Positions 28,341-36,750 of a stretch of DNA of 64,000 bases are shown here, in pieces. The stretch comes from Desulfobacteraceae bacterium (GTDB taxonomy: Bacteria; Desulfobacterota; Desulfobacteria; Desulfobacterales; Desulfosalsimonadaceae). The notes beneath the pieces were generated by a model. The model saw only the letters and a list, made by a program, of their open reading frames with translations. It was not told where the DNA came from and did not search any database. The stretch lies in assembly GCA_014237465.1 (NCBI GenBank), contig JABZFM010000023.1, positions 1 to 64,000 on the forward strand. The letters run 5' to 3'. A program made the translations under genes and the position numbers. The first letter of the stretch is position 1. Every line of letters starts with the position of its first letter.

Positions 28341-29218
28341 AGAAATTATATCATATTGTTATATATCTCTCCTTCATATTTCTTTGTGTGGCGCTATACA
28401 AGGCTGATTATCTAAATATTCCGGAAATTCACTCCTTTTTTTTATTATTTTGCTCACTCTTTTTTCTTTTTGCCGGATTTATCGGAAATGCCCTTTCTCT
28501 AAAAAAGACCTTGGATATTGTCGGTTTTCGGATCGGAATACATGAGAGTATAGCGGGTGTCGGTTTGACAATTTTCGGTAAATATATTCCCGGTAAGATC
28601 TGGATGGTTTTTGGTCTTTCTTCATACATTGCTGCAAAAGGCAATCATGATCTGCGACAGTTGACAATTCTTTCATTGGACGTTCAAATAATATCCCTTT
28701 GGACCGGGTTGTTTCTGGGCTTTATCGGTTTGTTGATTTTTGATGGCTTTCATCTCTGGGGATGTTTAGTCATCGGTCTTTGGCTATGTCTGAGTCTTGT
28801 TATTTTCAGTAGATTTCTTCATCTATTGATAATAAAAATATATAACTTTTTATTCCGGAAAGATATAGTTACTTTTCAACTGTTAGCGCAACAAGTGTTC
28901 CGGCTGGTGCCTTGGTATTGCGGATATTGGATGCTTTGGGCGATTGGGTTTTATTTGCAGATTATCAGCTTAACCAATGTCGAGATTTCCTTCTTCTCAG
29001 GATTGGGATTCCCATTAGCAGGTACTCTCGGTATTTTGGCGATCATTGCGCCAGGTGGACTTGGTGTCCGTGAAGGCGTTTTAACCGGTTATCTTGCGTT
29101 AGTCGGCTTACCCATAAACGAAGCGACTACCATCGCGATTTCGACCCGCTTATGGTTTTTGGGCGGTGAGGTACTCATCTTTTTTACCGGATGGATACTT
29201 CATCAATTTAGCAAATAA
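28337..29218 (+). CDS. Polytopic membrane protein of the AglD/LPG-synthase flippase-like family
   Basis: 293 residues from a TTG that overlaps the previous stop. About eight membrane helices. The family signatures are GKYIPGKIWMVFGL (about 85) and APGGLGVREGVLTGYLAL (about 237). This UPF0104 family includes the membrane part of lysylphosphatidylglycerol synthase and AglD-associated proteins; a lipid or glycolipid transport role is assumed, not shown. It converges with a glycosyltransferase gene. Confidence 0.8.
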   Translation: MKKLYHIVIYLSFIFLCVALYKADYLNIPEIHSFFLLFCSLFFLFAGFIGNALSLKKTLDIVGFRIGIHESIAGVGLTIFGKYIPGKIWMVFGLSSYIAAKGNHDLRQLTILSLDVQIISLWTGLFLGFIGLLIFDGFHLWGCLVIGLWLCLSLVIFSRFLHLLIIKIYNFLFRKDIVTFQLLAQQVFRLVPWYCGYWMLWAIGFYLQIISLTNVEISFFSGLGFPLAGTLGILAIIAPGGLGVREGVLTGYLALVGLPINEATTIAISTRLWFLGGEVLIFFTGWILHQFSK

Positions 29219-29226
29219 AAAAAATT

Positions 29227-30180
29227 TTATTTCAACTCTTTATTTGACTCCATGTCAAACCACATCGCAAAAAGTGTAAAAAGACTCCCGCTCATAAAGG
29301 AAAAAAAAGCAGCCAATGCATTGATGGCAGGGATATAATCATGGAATATCCAGTAATAAAAGACCCTCGCAAATAATAAAATCATGAAAAAATAAAAAAA
29401 TCCTCCCAGAGTGTAAAAAAACACAAGCGGATGGAAATCACGAATAATATACTTTTCCTTCATTCGCCAAAAAAACAACTTTATGAGCAACCAGCTGATT
29501 GTGAAAATCACTTTCCTGATTTTTATTCCCGACTTTTCACCAATATTATATACAGGTTCTACCGGAATATCCGTCACTTTAAAATTATGGACATTAAGTT
29601 TAACGAGAATGTCATTGGGTTGCCCATACCATTGATACATTTTGTCCCAATCAATGGTTTGCAAGGCCTTCAGGTTAATCGCAGTATATCCGGATTGTGA
29701 ATCAGCAATATGCCAGTAGCCGGATGCGATCTTGGTCAGCAATGACAAGAACGCATTACCGAAATATCTGACTTTTGGAATTTTCTGATAGGCTTCGCCA
29801 GTAAATAATCTATTCCCTTTGCTATAATCAGTTCTGCCCTCTACAACAGGATCAAGAATAGCGGTTAAATCTTGTGGATCCATTTGACCGTCACCCGCCA
29901 TTACCACAGCAACATCATATTTCTGATCGCGTGCGAATTTGTATCCCGTGGCAATCGCACCGCCTACACCTTGGTTCGTTTCATGTTGGAATAATTTGAT
30001 TCGGTCATTTTTTTTTTGATATTCTTTAACAACTTTAATTGTTTTATCAGTGCTTTTATCATCTATGATAATCATCTGGTCCACAAAATTCGGCATGGTT
30101 TCAATTACCCGGCTGATCTGAGTCTCCTCGTTATGGGCCGGTATGACAACGACGATGGTTTTTCCCTTATACATATCCAC
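29227..30180 (-). CDS. Family 2 glycosyltransferase, polyprenol-phosphate-sugar synthase type
   Basis: 317 residues. GT2 fold: VVIPAHNEETQISRVIETM at the start, IIDDKSTDKT and the DGQMD metal/substrate motif (about 97). Two C-terminal membrane helices (about 235-300) follow. Enzymes of this type move a sugar from a nucleotide donor to undecaprenyl phosphate, making a donor for GT-C enzymes. The next gene upstream is a GT-C-like protein, which fits such a pairing. Likely last gene of the pilus-linked unit, 32 bp after its neighbour. Confidence 0.85.
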   Translation of the reverse strand: MDMYKGKTIVVVIPAHNEETQISRVIETMPNFVDQMIIIDDKSTDKTIKVVKEYQKKNDRIKLFQHETNQGVGGAIATGYKFARDQKYDVAVVMAGDGQMDPQDLTAILDPVVEGRTDYSKGNRLFTGEAYQKIPKVRYFGNAFLSLLTKIASGYWHIADSQSGYTAINLKALQTIDWDKMYQWYGQPNDILVKLNVHNFKVTDIPVEPVYNIGEKSGIKIRKVIFTISWLLIKLFFWRMKEKYIIRDFHPLVFFYTLGGFFYFFMILLFARVFYYWIFHDYIPAINALAAFFSFMSGSLFTLFAMWFDMESNKELK

Positions 30181-30212
30181 CTTCTTTCTGAAAAAATGAA
30201 TTGAATGGTTGA

Positions 30213-31889
30213 CTAAATCACCCGCAACAGTCCATACCCATCTTTTGAAAATTCTGTGACAGTATAGCTTTTAAAAAACTCTTTTAGCATCAGTTTTTCA
30301 TGAAAGCTATAATCTTTTTTAACCGATTGATTGAACAATTCAAAATTTATCAGCAGATGACTAAAATTTTTTCCCCATAGCTTTTCGGATATCTGTTTCG
30401 GCGAATTTGATGCAGCGGCAAATTTTTGCAGCATATTCAGAGTAAATTCTATATTAATATCCGAGTAATACCCGCGATTTCCGATAAATATTCCCAATAT
30501 TTTGGATTCTTTTTCCAGATGTCGGTTGGCATATTGGATAGCCGCGTATTCGGGACGAAACTTCTGGATATACTCATCCCGGCTGACATCACCCATTATA
30601 TAACCAATGGGCTGTACATAATTAAACCGTGAAACCATATAGGTTGCATTTAGGCCGAGCATAACAAAAATAATACAAAAAACGATAACTTTTTTTGAAA
30701 ATATTGATATCCGTCGATTTGTGCCCAACAATTTTGTTTGAATATTATAAAGCCCAAACATTGAGAGAATAACCAAGGGTGGCAGGATGGGCGCAAAATA
30801 TCGAATTCGAATCACGGTTTGCATATATGCAATCAGAAGAAACAGGGTCGAGAAAAAAAACATGACCATCTTTTCCGTCTTCTCACAACGACGTTCATTC
30901 TTCATTCCGAAAAATGCAAATATCGGCAACAGCAGCAAAAACGGATTAGCCTTTCCATCAAAATACTTGGGGTCATTATCTTTGCCCTGGAAGAACACCC
31001 GGATCGGAATCAAAGCGATTTCCCATCCGGACTCGCCATAAAGGTCTCTACGGATTTTAACATGAGACATTCGAGAATGGCTCATCAGCACATTATCGCT
31101 TGTTGAGTCTGCTGAGACTATTTCCGGATTGAAAATGCTGTTATAAAGCGGATAAACAGGATTACCGGTCCAGGAAAAGTTCCGGATCATCCAGGGAGAA
31201 AAAATAATTAATGCGATAATAATATATAAAGCGAAATTCATAACGGCTCTAATGGCATACGATGGACTTCCAGAACGGGCATAAATAAACGGAACAAAAA
31301 GGCCCAGCAAACAAAGCCCGATCAGGCCATTGTATTTTGTCCCTACAGCCAGTCCGCAGAAAACAGCGCTGATAACAAGATATTGTGTTTTAAATCCGAA
31401 TTCAATCCAATCAAGCAGATACATCAGCGCTGCAAACAAAAAACAGACCAGTCCCAGATCAACATAAACAGTGGTGGACTGACAGACAATCACTGGAATA
31501 GAAAGAAAGAACAGGCTTCCCAGCAGAGCATATTCGGTATTTATCCGGCGTCTTAAATATCGGAAAATCATCAAAGCCGTAATCAAGGCAAAGGCAAAAT
31601 GGATGAATTTTGGAAGGATATCATTTTTAAAGTACAACGGAATCAAATACAGCAGATCCAGGTTCATGGGATAATAGGAAAACGCCAAATTCGGAATTTC
31701 AAACATGCTGCCATGTCGCAGATACAATTTGGGTATGGCCAGATGATGAATCAGCGCGTCCCGACTCACCGGCGGAACACCGGCCATGAGAGCAGTCAGC
31801 GCAACAACCCCAATTACCATAAAACAATAAATTATGGCCGTGCAGGATGTTTTTTGATCGGATGAGGTTGTCATAGTATTGATTAGCAT
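30213..31889 (-). CDS. GT-C (ArnT/GT39-like) membrane glycosyltransferase
   Basis: 558 residues, about 11-12 membrane helices, then a C-terminal soluble domain (from about 410). After the first helix, VSRDALIHHLAIPKLYL carries the Asp expected in the first periplasmic loop of GT-C enzymes that use polyprenol-phosphate sugars. The acceptor is unknown. It lies 5 bp after the VKOR-DsbA gene and just before the GT2 gene, so donor synthesis and transfer appear to be encoded together with pilin genes. Confidence 0.78.
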   Translation of the reverse strand: MLINTMTTSSDQKTSCTAIIYCFMVIGVVALTALMAGVPPVSRDALIHHLAIPKLYLRHGSMFEIPNLAFSYYPMNLDLLYLIPLYFKNDILPKFIHFAFALITALMIFRYLRRRINTEYALLGSLFFLSIPVIVCQSTTVYVDLGLVCFLFAALMYLLDWIEFGFKTQYLVISAVFCGLAVGTKYNGLIGLCLLGLFVPFIYARSGSPSYAIRAVMNFALYIIIALIIFSPWMIRNFSWTGNPVYPLYNSIFNPEIVSADSTSDNVLMSHSRMSHVKIRRDLYGESGWEIALIPIRVFFQGKDNDPKYFDGKANPFLLLLPIFAFFGMKNERRCEKTEKMVMFFFSTLFLLIAYMQTVIRIRYFAPILPPLVILSMFGLYNIQTKLLGTNRRISIFSKKVIVFCIIFVMLGLNATYMVSRFNYVQPIGYIMGDVSRDEYIQKFRPEYAAIQYANRHLEKESKILGIFIGNRGYYSDINIEFTLNMLQKFAAASNSPKQISEKLWGKNFSHLLINFELFNQSVKKDYSFHEKLMLKEFFKSYTVTEFSKDGYGLLRVI

Positions 31890-31894
31890 CTTTG

Positions 31895-33067
31895 TTATTT
31901 AAGATATGGTTTCAGAACATCTGCCGGAATCTGCCCCAGATGGGTCTGACCGTTGATGATAAACCCCGGCGTGCCGCTCAACTGATGGATTCTAATACCT
32001 TCTTTAATATCCTTCCACAAAACATTCCACAATCGCCTGTCCTGAAAAATATAGCGCATTTCTTCAACATCAAGGTTCGTATGTTCAGCAATGTTACGCG
32101 TATTCAACGCTTCAATATCTCTGGATATATTAAACAGATAATCGTTCATTTCCCAGAATTTGCTTTTTTCAGTTGCAAATATCGCCAGCATGGACAGCTT
32201 GGCCGCGCCTGTATGAAACGGCTCCTTCACCAGGGGATTGATGGTGTGATCCATTGGGAAATGCCGGTGAATCAGACGGATTTTATCCGGATGCTTCTCA
32301 ATAAGCCGGCGGAGAAAATAATGCATTTTCGTGCATTGAAAACAGCGATAATCGGAAAACTCAACAATCTCAAGTTCCGGATTTTCCGCACCGATCCAGG
32401 GATGAGCGTCTTCGGTGATACCGGTTGGAGTATTTTTCGATAAAACCGGAGGGGCCATAAGCCAGTAGGTAGGAAAAGCCAACATCATCATCAGGGCACT
32501 GACGGCAAAAGCAGAAAAGGCAGGAATACTGATTTTTGGAAAACGCAATAAATAAAAAACATCCAGTTTTATAGCAATAAAAAGCGATTCACAGGCAAAT
32601 CGTTTCCGGATAATCCATGAATAAAACAAAAGCCCCAGGTTCACAGCATGACTAAGAATACACATGATGCAGTAACTGTGGATCAGATATGATGACATGA
32701 AGGCTAAAATGACGCTGTATATGCTAAATCCCAGACTGATAAGCAGCATCAGGGTCCACACCCTTTTTTTGCCGGCCAAAGGGTGCCAAGAAAATATGAG
32801 CAGAAAAAGAAAAAACCCATATCCCAGAAGACCCCAGATCGGCACCGGAACGCCCAGGAATATGGAATACGGGCTCTGAGAAACCGTATCACAGTTAAGT
32901 GATCGGGATATAGCGCAGAAACTCTGATATCCCATATCCACATAATTGCGGTAATGGGATATCGCCAGATAAAACGAATCAAAAAGACCGATCAGGGCGA
33001 TGCAGACCACCGGAATATAATAAAAGGGATAGGCTAAAGGAAGCACCTGTTTGTTGAGTTTTCCCAT
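31895..33067 (-). CDS. VKOR-DsbA fusion, periplasmic disulfide-forming enzyme
   Basis: 390 residues. The membrane part (about 15-150, several helices) is a vitamin K epoxide reductase homologue with the loop cysteines C51 and C59 and the quinone-side C133-I-M-C136. A linker helix (about 180-205) leads to a thioredoxin/DsbA-like domain with C242-F-Q-C245 and the cis-Pro loop SGTPGFIING. It oxidises protein thiols in the periplasm and passes electrons to quinone. It lies between a prepilin gene and a glycosyltransferase gene; the pilins here carry paired cysteines, so they are candidate clients. Confidence 0.9.
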   Translation of the reverse strand: MGKLNKQVLPLAYPFYYIPVVCIALIGLFDSFYLAISHYRNYVDMGYQSFCAISRSLNCDTVSQSPYSIFLGVPVPIWGLLGYGFFLFLLIFSWHPLAGKKRVWTLMLLISLGFSIYSVILAFMSSYLIHSYCIMCILSHAVNLGLLFYSWIIRKRFACESLFIAIKLDVFYLLRFPKISIPAFSAFAVSALMMMLAFPTYWLMAPPVLSKNTPTGITEDAHPWIGAENPELEIVEFSDYRCFQCTKMHYFLRRLIEKHPDKIRLIHRHFPMDHTINPLVKEPFHTGAAKLSMLAIFATEKSKFWEMNDYLFNISRDIEALNTRNIAEHTNLDVEEMRYIFQDRRLWNVLWKDIKEGIRIHQLSGTPGFIINGQTHLGQIPADVLKPYLK

Positions 33068-33139
33068 TTTTAAATTTTTTCCAACGTATGTCCATTAAAA
33101 GCATAAAGGTCATTGGGAAAGATATATATTATTAACAAT

Positions 33140-33526
33140 TTAGTCAATTGTTCTTGAATATACAAAATTTGAATCCCACCCGGAATGCGCGTTTTGATAA
33201 TTAACAGGGCATCTGCTCATGCGATCTGTGACCTGAATGGTCATGGAAACGTTGGGATCGGTTCCTAAAATATCGGCATGATTAAGTAACGTAATTTTTA
33301 GGTCAGCCATGGTCGGAACCTCTGTCCGGCCAGGGGTCCCGAAATAATCGGCAATGGCGGCGGCAATATGATCGGCGTCTGTTTCCGCTTCACTGCAATA
33401 CCCTTTATTTCGCATCTGCATATAATTAGGGATCGCGATAGCCGCCAGGATGGCAATAATTGCAATGACGACCATAACCTCTACCAAGGTAGAACCATCT
33501 GTTTTTTTGTTTAGATGTTGATTCAC
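33140..33526 (-). CDS. Type IV prepilin-like protein (minor pilin or pseudopilin)
   Basis: 128 residues. A short basic leader (MNQHLNKKTDG) is cut after Gly by prepilin peptidase, leaving STLVEVMVVIAII with Glu at mature position 5. The hydrophobic helix ends in AAIAIPNYMQMRNKGYC. The globular part is short with a second Cys (SRCPVNY), so one disulfide is likely. It resembles the main pilin at 35747-36151 throughout. Its start overlaps the stop of the membrane/TPR gene by 4 bp. Confidence 0.9.
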   Translation of the reverse strand: MNQHLNKKTDGSTLVEVMVVIAIIAILAAIAIPNYMQMRNKGYCSEAETDADHIAAAIADYFGTPGRTEVPTMADLKITLLNHADILGTDPNVSMTIQVTDRMSRCPVNYQNAHSGWDSNFVYSRTID

Positions 33527-35622
33527 AAAATTTCTTCGTACATACTTAAAATAACAGGGGCGATGATTTTTTTTGACATGGGTGCGTATTTTGGATTATC
33601 TGTATAAAACTCAAGCCCTTGTTTAATTATTTGATCATCCAGCTGCTTAAACATTATTTTTGTATATTCCATTGCCTTATTTATTTCGCCTGCCCGTATG
33701 CTGTTTTCAATAATAGCAAAATAAAAACATATATCATTCGGATAATATTTAATTGCTTCCAGCAATAATATTTCTGCTTTTTCATGCCGGCCAGCTAAAT
33801 TTAAAGCAACTGAAGTGTTTAAGATTATGCTGGATTTAACCGATACCAGCTCATAAGCTATTTTAAAACAGGGTAAAGCATCTTCATATTTCTTCTGCCA
33901 TAATAAAATAAGGCCCTTAATATTATGGTATATTCCATTGTCTCTATTTTCTGAAAGCAGGATATCCACATTTTCAAGTGCGGTATCAAAATTTTTTTCA
34001 ATTATCAAAGCCTGGACTAAATCACGTCTTATTTTGAGGTTTGCGGGGTGAATTTTCAATGCTTGATCAAAAAATTCAAACGCCTTCCGGGGGTTATTTT
34101 TATTGTGAAAATAAATCAGTGCCATATTACCGAAAATATCGGCTTTCACATCGCGGGACGGGATATCTTTTTCCAGTGAGTCTTCAAATAGTTTTAGCGC
34201 CATATCATATCGGTTTGGATGTTTGCTGTTATCGCCCCATGCCAGGTTGATGGCTAAAATATTTGAGGCTCTGGCATTATCAGGCGCCTTTGATACCGCA
34301 TCCATCCACAACGAGATATCATCTTTCCAGACCTGATTTCGAATATATGTGCTGACTGAAAAAAACGCTCCAAAAGATATAATAAAAAAAGTGGTTAAAA
34401 CATAAACTGCTTTATTCTTTTTTTTATAGACGAATAAAAGATGGTTCAGCAGGTAGGCAATCGGCAGAAATAGAAAAAAGGAAGGCAGATAATTTCTGTG
34501 TTCAAAGATAATTTCAAGAGCAATAACGCTTGATTCGATAATATGGTTTAAGAAAAAGAACAAAATCGAAAAAAAAAGAATCGGTCTTTTTCTAATCTGT
34601 GAAACGGAGAAACCGATCATAAGAAAAATAATTAAAATGCTGGGTATTGTTGTCCAGGGGGTTAACAGAGAAGACGACAAGACAACATCATGGGCAATCG
34701 AAAATCGATCCGGTATGGGATAAAAAATCTGGGAAAGATAAAATAAAATCACCCTTGGTTGTGCAAGTAATCTCTCTGAAAAGGTAAACGTCCTTGAACT
34801 ATAAAGATTTAAAAAAGATAATGGATCACCTTGCAGAAAGGCAACAGATCCCAGCAATAATATCATCCCAGTAATTATTAAAACAGCAAGAAAAACTCTT
34901 TTTTGTGTCTTTTTATTGGAAAAATTCTGAAAAAATGTGATTTCAAGAAGTAGAATAGCCATGGGCATCAGAGCCGCGTTTTGCTTTGAATAAACCCCAA
35001 GAAGAAGAAAAATAAGACAAGATGTAAACCAGATAAAACGTCTCTTAAATAAACTACTCAACCGTGCCTTTATATAAGCATACATGCCAAGTATATAAAA
35101 CAGGGCGGCAAGTTGGGCCATACGTTGTACAATGTAGGTGACTGCCTGGGTTTGTATCGGGTTAGCCGCCCATAAAAAACTTGCCAGCAATGCGATAAAA
35201 ACAGGGTTGCCCGAATAATTTTTAAGATTGGGGGTATTGAACAAATTAAGAATGAAAAGAAATAGAAAAAATGCAGTCAAGATATGTATGATTGTATTAA
35301 CAATATGGTAGCCAAATACATGGTCCTGTCCAAAATACCAGTTCAAAGCAAATGTGAGGCATGAAACCGGACGGTATGGCTTATCGCTTAATTTTTCTGG
35401 ATTACGAGGGTCAGTGAAAAACGTCTTAACCAGCTTATTCGGATGAAGGGAATCGAGATGGAGATAATAATTGTTAACAATATTAGGCTGGTCATCAAGA
35501 TGCCACGAAGCATTAAATGTGTTTGAATATATAACAATGATAAAAAACGTTAGTAAAAAAAAAGAAATCGCTCTATCAGAAAAAACGATTTTCAATCGAC
35601 TTTTATTAATCTGTTTCATCAT
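33523..35622 (-). CDS. TMTC-like GT-C membrane protein with C-terminal TPR repeats
   Basis: 699 residues. About ten membrane helices (15-420), then tetratricopeptide repeats (about 430-690). In the first extracytoplasmic loop, WHLDDQPNI carries the Asp-Asp pair seen in TMTC-type protein O-glycosyltransferases; HRNYLPSFFL is another shared landmark. A glycosyltransferase for a surface protein is the best guess; the neighbouring pilin genes make pilins the obvious candidate acceptors. A homologue with the same layout lies at 39673-41721. It follows the pilin terminator and overlaps the next prepilin gene. Confidence 0.75.
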   Translation of the reverse strand: MMKQINKSRLKIVFSDRAISFFLLTFFIIVIYSNTFNASWHLDDQPNIVNNYYLHLDSLHPNKLVKTFFTDPRNPEKLSDKPYRPVSCLTFALNWYFGQDHVFGYHIVNTIIHILTAFFLFLFILNLFNTPNLKNYSGNPVFIALLASFLWAANPIQTQAVTYIVQRMAQLAALFYILGMYAYIKARLSSLFKRRFIWFTSCLIFLLLGVYSKQNAALMPMAILLLEITFFQNFSNKKTQKRVFLAVLIITGMILLLGSVAFLQGDPLSFLNLYSSRTFTFSERLLAQPRVILFYLSQIFYPIPDRFSIAHDVVLSSSLLTPWTTIPSILIIFLMIGFSVSQIRKRPILFFSILFFFLNHIIESSVIALEIIFEHRNYLPSFFLFLPIAYLLNHLLFVYKKKNKAVYVLTTFFIISFGAFFSVSTYIRNQVWKDDISLWMDAVSKAPDNARASNILAINLAWGDNSKHPNRYDMALKLFEDSLEKDIPSRDVKADIFGNMALIYFHNKNNPRKAFEFFDQALKIHPANLKIRRDLVQALIIEKNFDTALENVDILLSENRDNGIYHNIKGLILLWQKKYEDALPCFKIAYELVSVKSSIILNTSVALNLAGRHEKAEILLLEAIKYYPNDICFYFAIIENSIRAGEINKAMEYTKIMFKQLDDQIIKQGLEFYTDNPKYAPMSKKIIAPVILSMYEEIL

Positions 35623-35683
35623 TCTGTTTCATCTGGGACATTCGGAATTTAAAATATTCAATATTAAATTGCCAAAGGCTTAG

Positions 35684-35722
35684 AAAAAAAAGCGGAGGGG
35701 AATAATTCCCCTCCGCTTTTTT
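35684..35722 (-). terminator. Strong intrinsic terminator after the main pilin gene
   Basis: AGCGGAGGGGAA pairs perfectly with TTCCCCTCCGCT around a three-base loop, flanked by A and T runs, so it can work on either strand. It lies 25 bp past the pilin stop and would separate abundant pilin mRNA from the downstream genes. Confidence 0.92.
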
Positions 35723-35746
35723 GTCAAAAAAATAATTTATTTGGGT

Positions 35747-36151
35747 TTATTGAGCCAGACATTTCTGATATATGCCGGCATTCCATCCATCACCCTGGGC
35801 GTTTACCGGATTGGCGGTCATGTAATCTGCCGGGCAACGGGCGGATACATCAGTTACGGTAATAGTTATGGCAACATTAGCATCAGTTGCCCCCACAGTG
35901 AACGTGTTTGAGTCCGGAATGAAATTTACATCAGCTGTTGCTATAGCAGTGTGTGTCGGAACAGCAAAGTAATCGGCAATATCTGAGGCGATGTTATTGG
36001 CATCGGATTCCGCCTTGCTGCAGAAGGATTTATTACGATAGGCGATAAAGTTTGGGATTGCGATGGCGGCCAAAATACCGATAATGGCGATAACGATCAT
36101 CAATTCGATTAATGTAAAACCTTTTGTGTTTCCTCTAAGTTTTTGCAACAT
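35747..36151 (-). CDS. Type IV major pilin-like protein
   Basis: 134 residues from the ATG at 36151, which follows AAGGAGAC; an ATG at 36220 lies beyond two copies of a short repeat and is not the start. Leader MLQKLRGNTKG, then FTLIELMIVIAIIGILAAIA with Glu at mature position 5, the classic type IVa class. The mature protein is about 123 residues, short, with cysteines in KSFC, ARCP and QKCL. A sigma-54 promoter lies upstream and a strong terminator downstream, as expected for a highly expressed pilA. I leave the symbol empty because several pilin paralogues are likely. Confidence 0.9.
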   Translation of the reverse strand: MLQKLRGNTKGFTLIELMIVIAIIGILAAIAIPNFIAYRNKSFCSKAESDANNIASDIADYFAVPTHTAIATADVNFIPDSNTFTVGATDANVAITITVTDVSARCPADYMTANPVNAQGDGWNAGIYQKCLAQ

Positions 36152-36311
36152 AATAATTGTCTCCTTTTTTAATAAAGCGTTTTGTTTAATAAAGCGTTTA
36201 GTGGTTGGTCTTTCATTCACACATTGAGAACTGGTGCTTCTTGCTTAAATTTTATCCCCCCTCCCTTGTTAAAAATAAATTTTAAAATGAATTTAATTTA
36301 ATATTACGTAA

Positions 36312-36327
36312 TGCAACTGGTGTGCCA
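36312..36327 (-). promoter_or_regulatory. Sigma-54 (RpoN) promoter of the pilin gene
   Basis: On the minus strand the bases read TGGCACACCAGTTGCA, a full match to the -24/-12 consensus TGGCAC-N5-TTGCA. The start of transcription would be near 36300, giving a leader of about 150 bases. PilR-dependent sigma-54 promoters are the rule for pilA in many Proteobacteria and Desulfobacterota. Confidence 0.85.
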
Positions 36328-36455
36328 AAAAAGACTAAAACCGACAATTTATATTTTAATAGGTTGTATATATAGACAATATATATTGAATGCCACAGTT
36401 AAAAATTTGGTTTTCAATGGTCAATAGATAAAATATTTGACAAAATTTGGTTTCC

Positions 36456-36474
36456 GATGACATTTTTTGTCATC
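36456..36474. promoter_or_regulatory. Palindrome GATGACA-N5-TGTCATC, possible activator site
   Basis: A perfect 7-bp inverted repeat about 130 bp upstream of the pilin -24 element, the usual place for an enhancer-binding protein such as PilR. TGTC half sites fit reported PilR preferences. It also lies about 280 bp upstream of ppdK, so it could serve that gene instead. Confidence 0.5.
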
Positions 36475-36750
36475 ATACAAATAATCCATGGATGGAAATT
36501 GATTTTGATTATACATAAACAATAAAAACTTTCAATCCAAAAGTAAAAAATTTTGCTTAAAATCATTTACTTACTCAGGATTCAAATATCAGCATATTTT
36601 TCTTGACCACACCCGACCGGAAAAGATATATTGACAAATTTTAAATTCTAAAAATTACTTCAACTAATAGAATTTCATCTGATTTGCTTTGCGCAAATTT
36701 CATTACAATTTAATTCATTAAGGGCTATTAAAAAAAGGGATGGATTGAAA

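Noticed and set aside
36160-36205. Longer pilin start at 36220 and a possible CRISPR-like repeat (two TTTAATAAAGCGTTT copies)
   Set aside because: Only two short copies without spacers, and the pilin start at 36151 has its own binding site and leader peptide.
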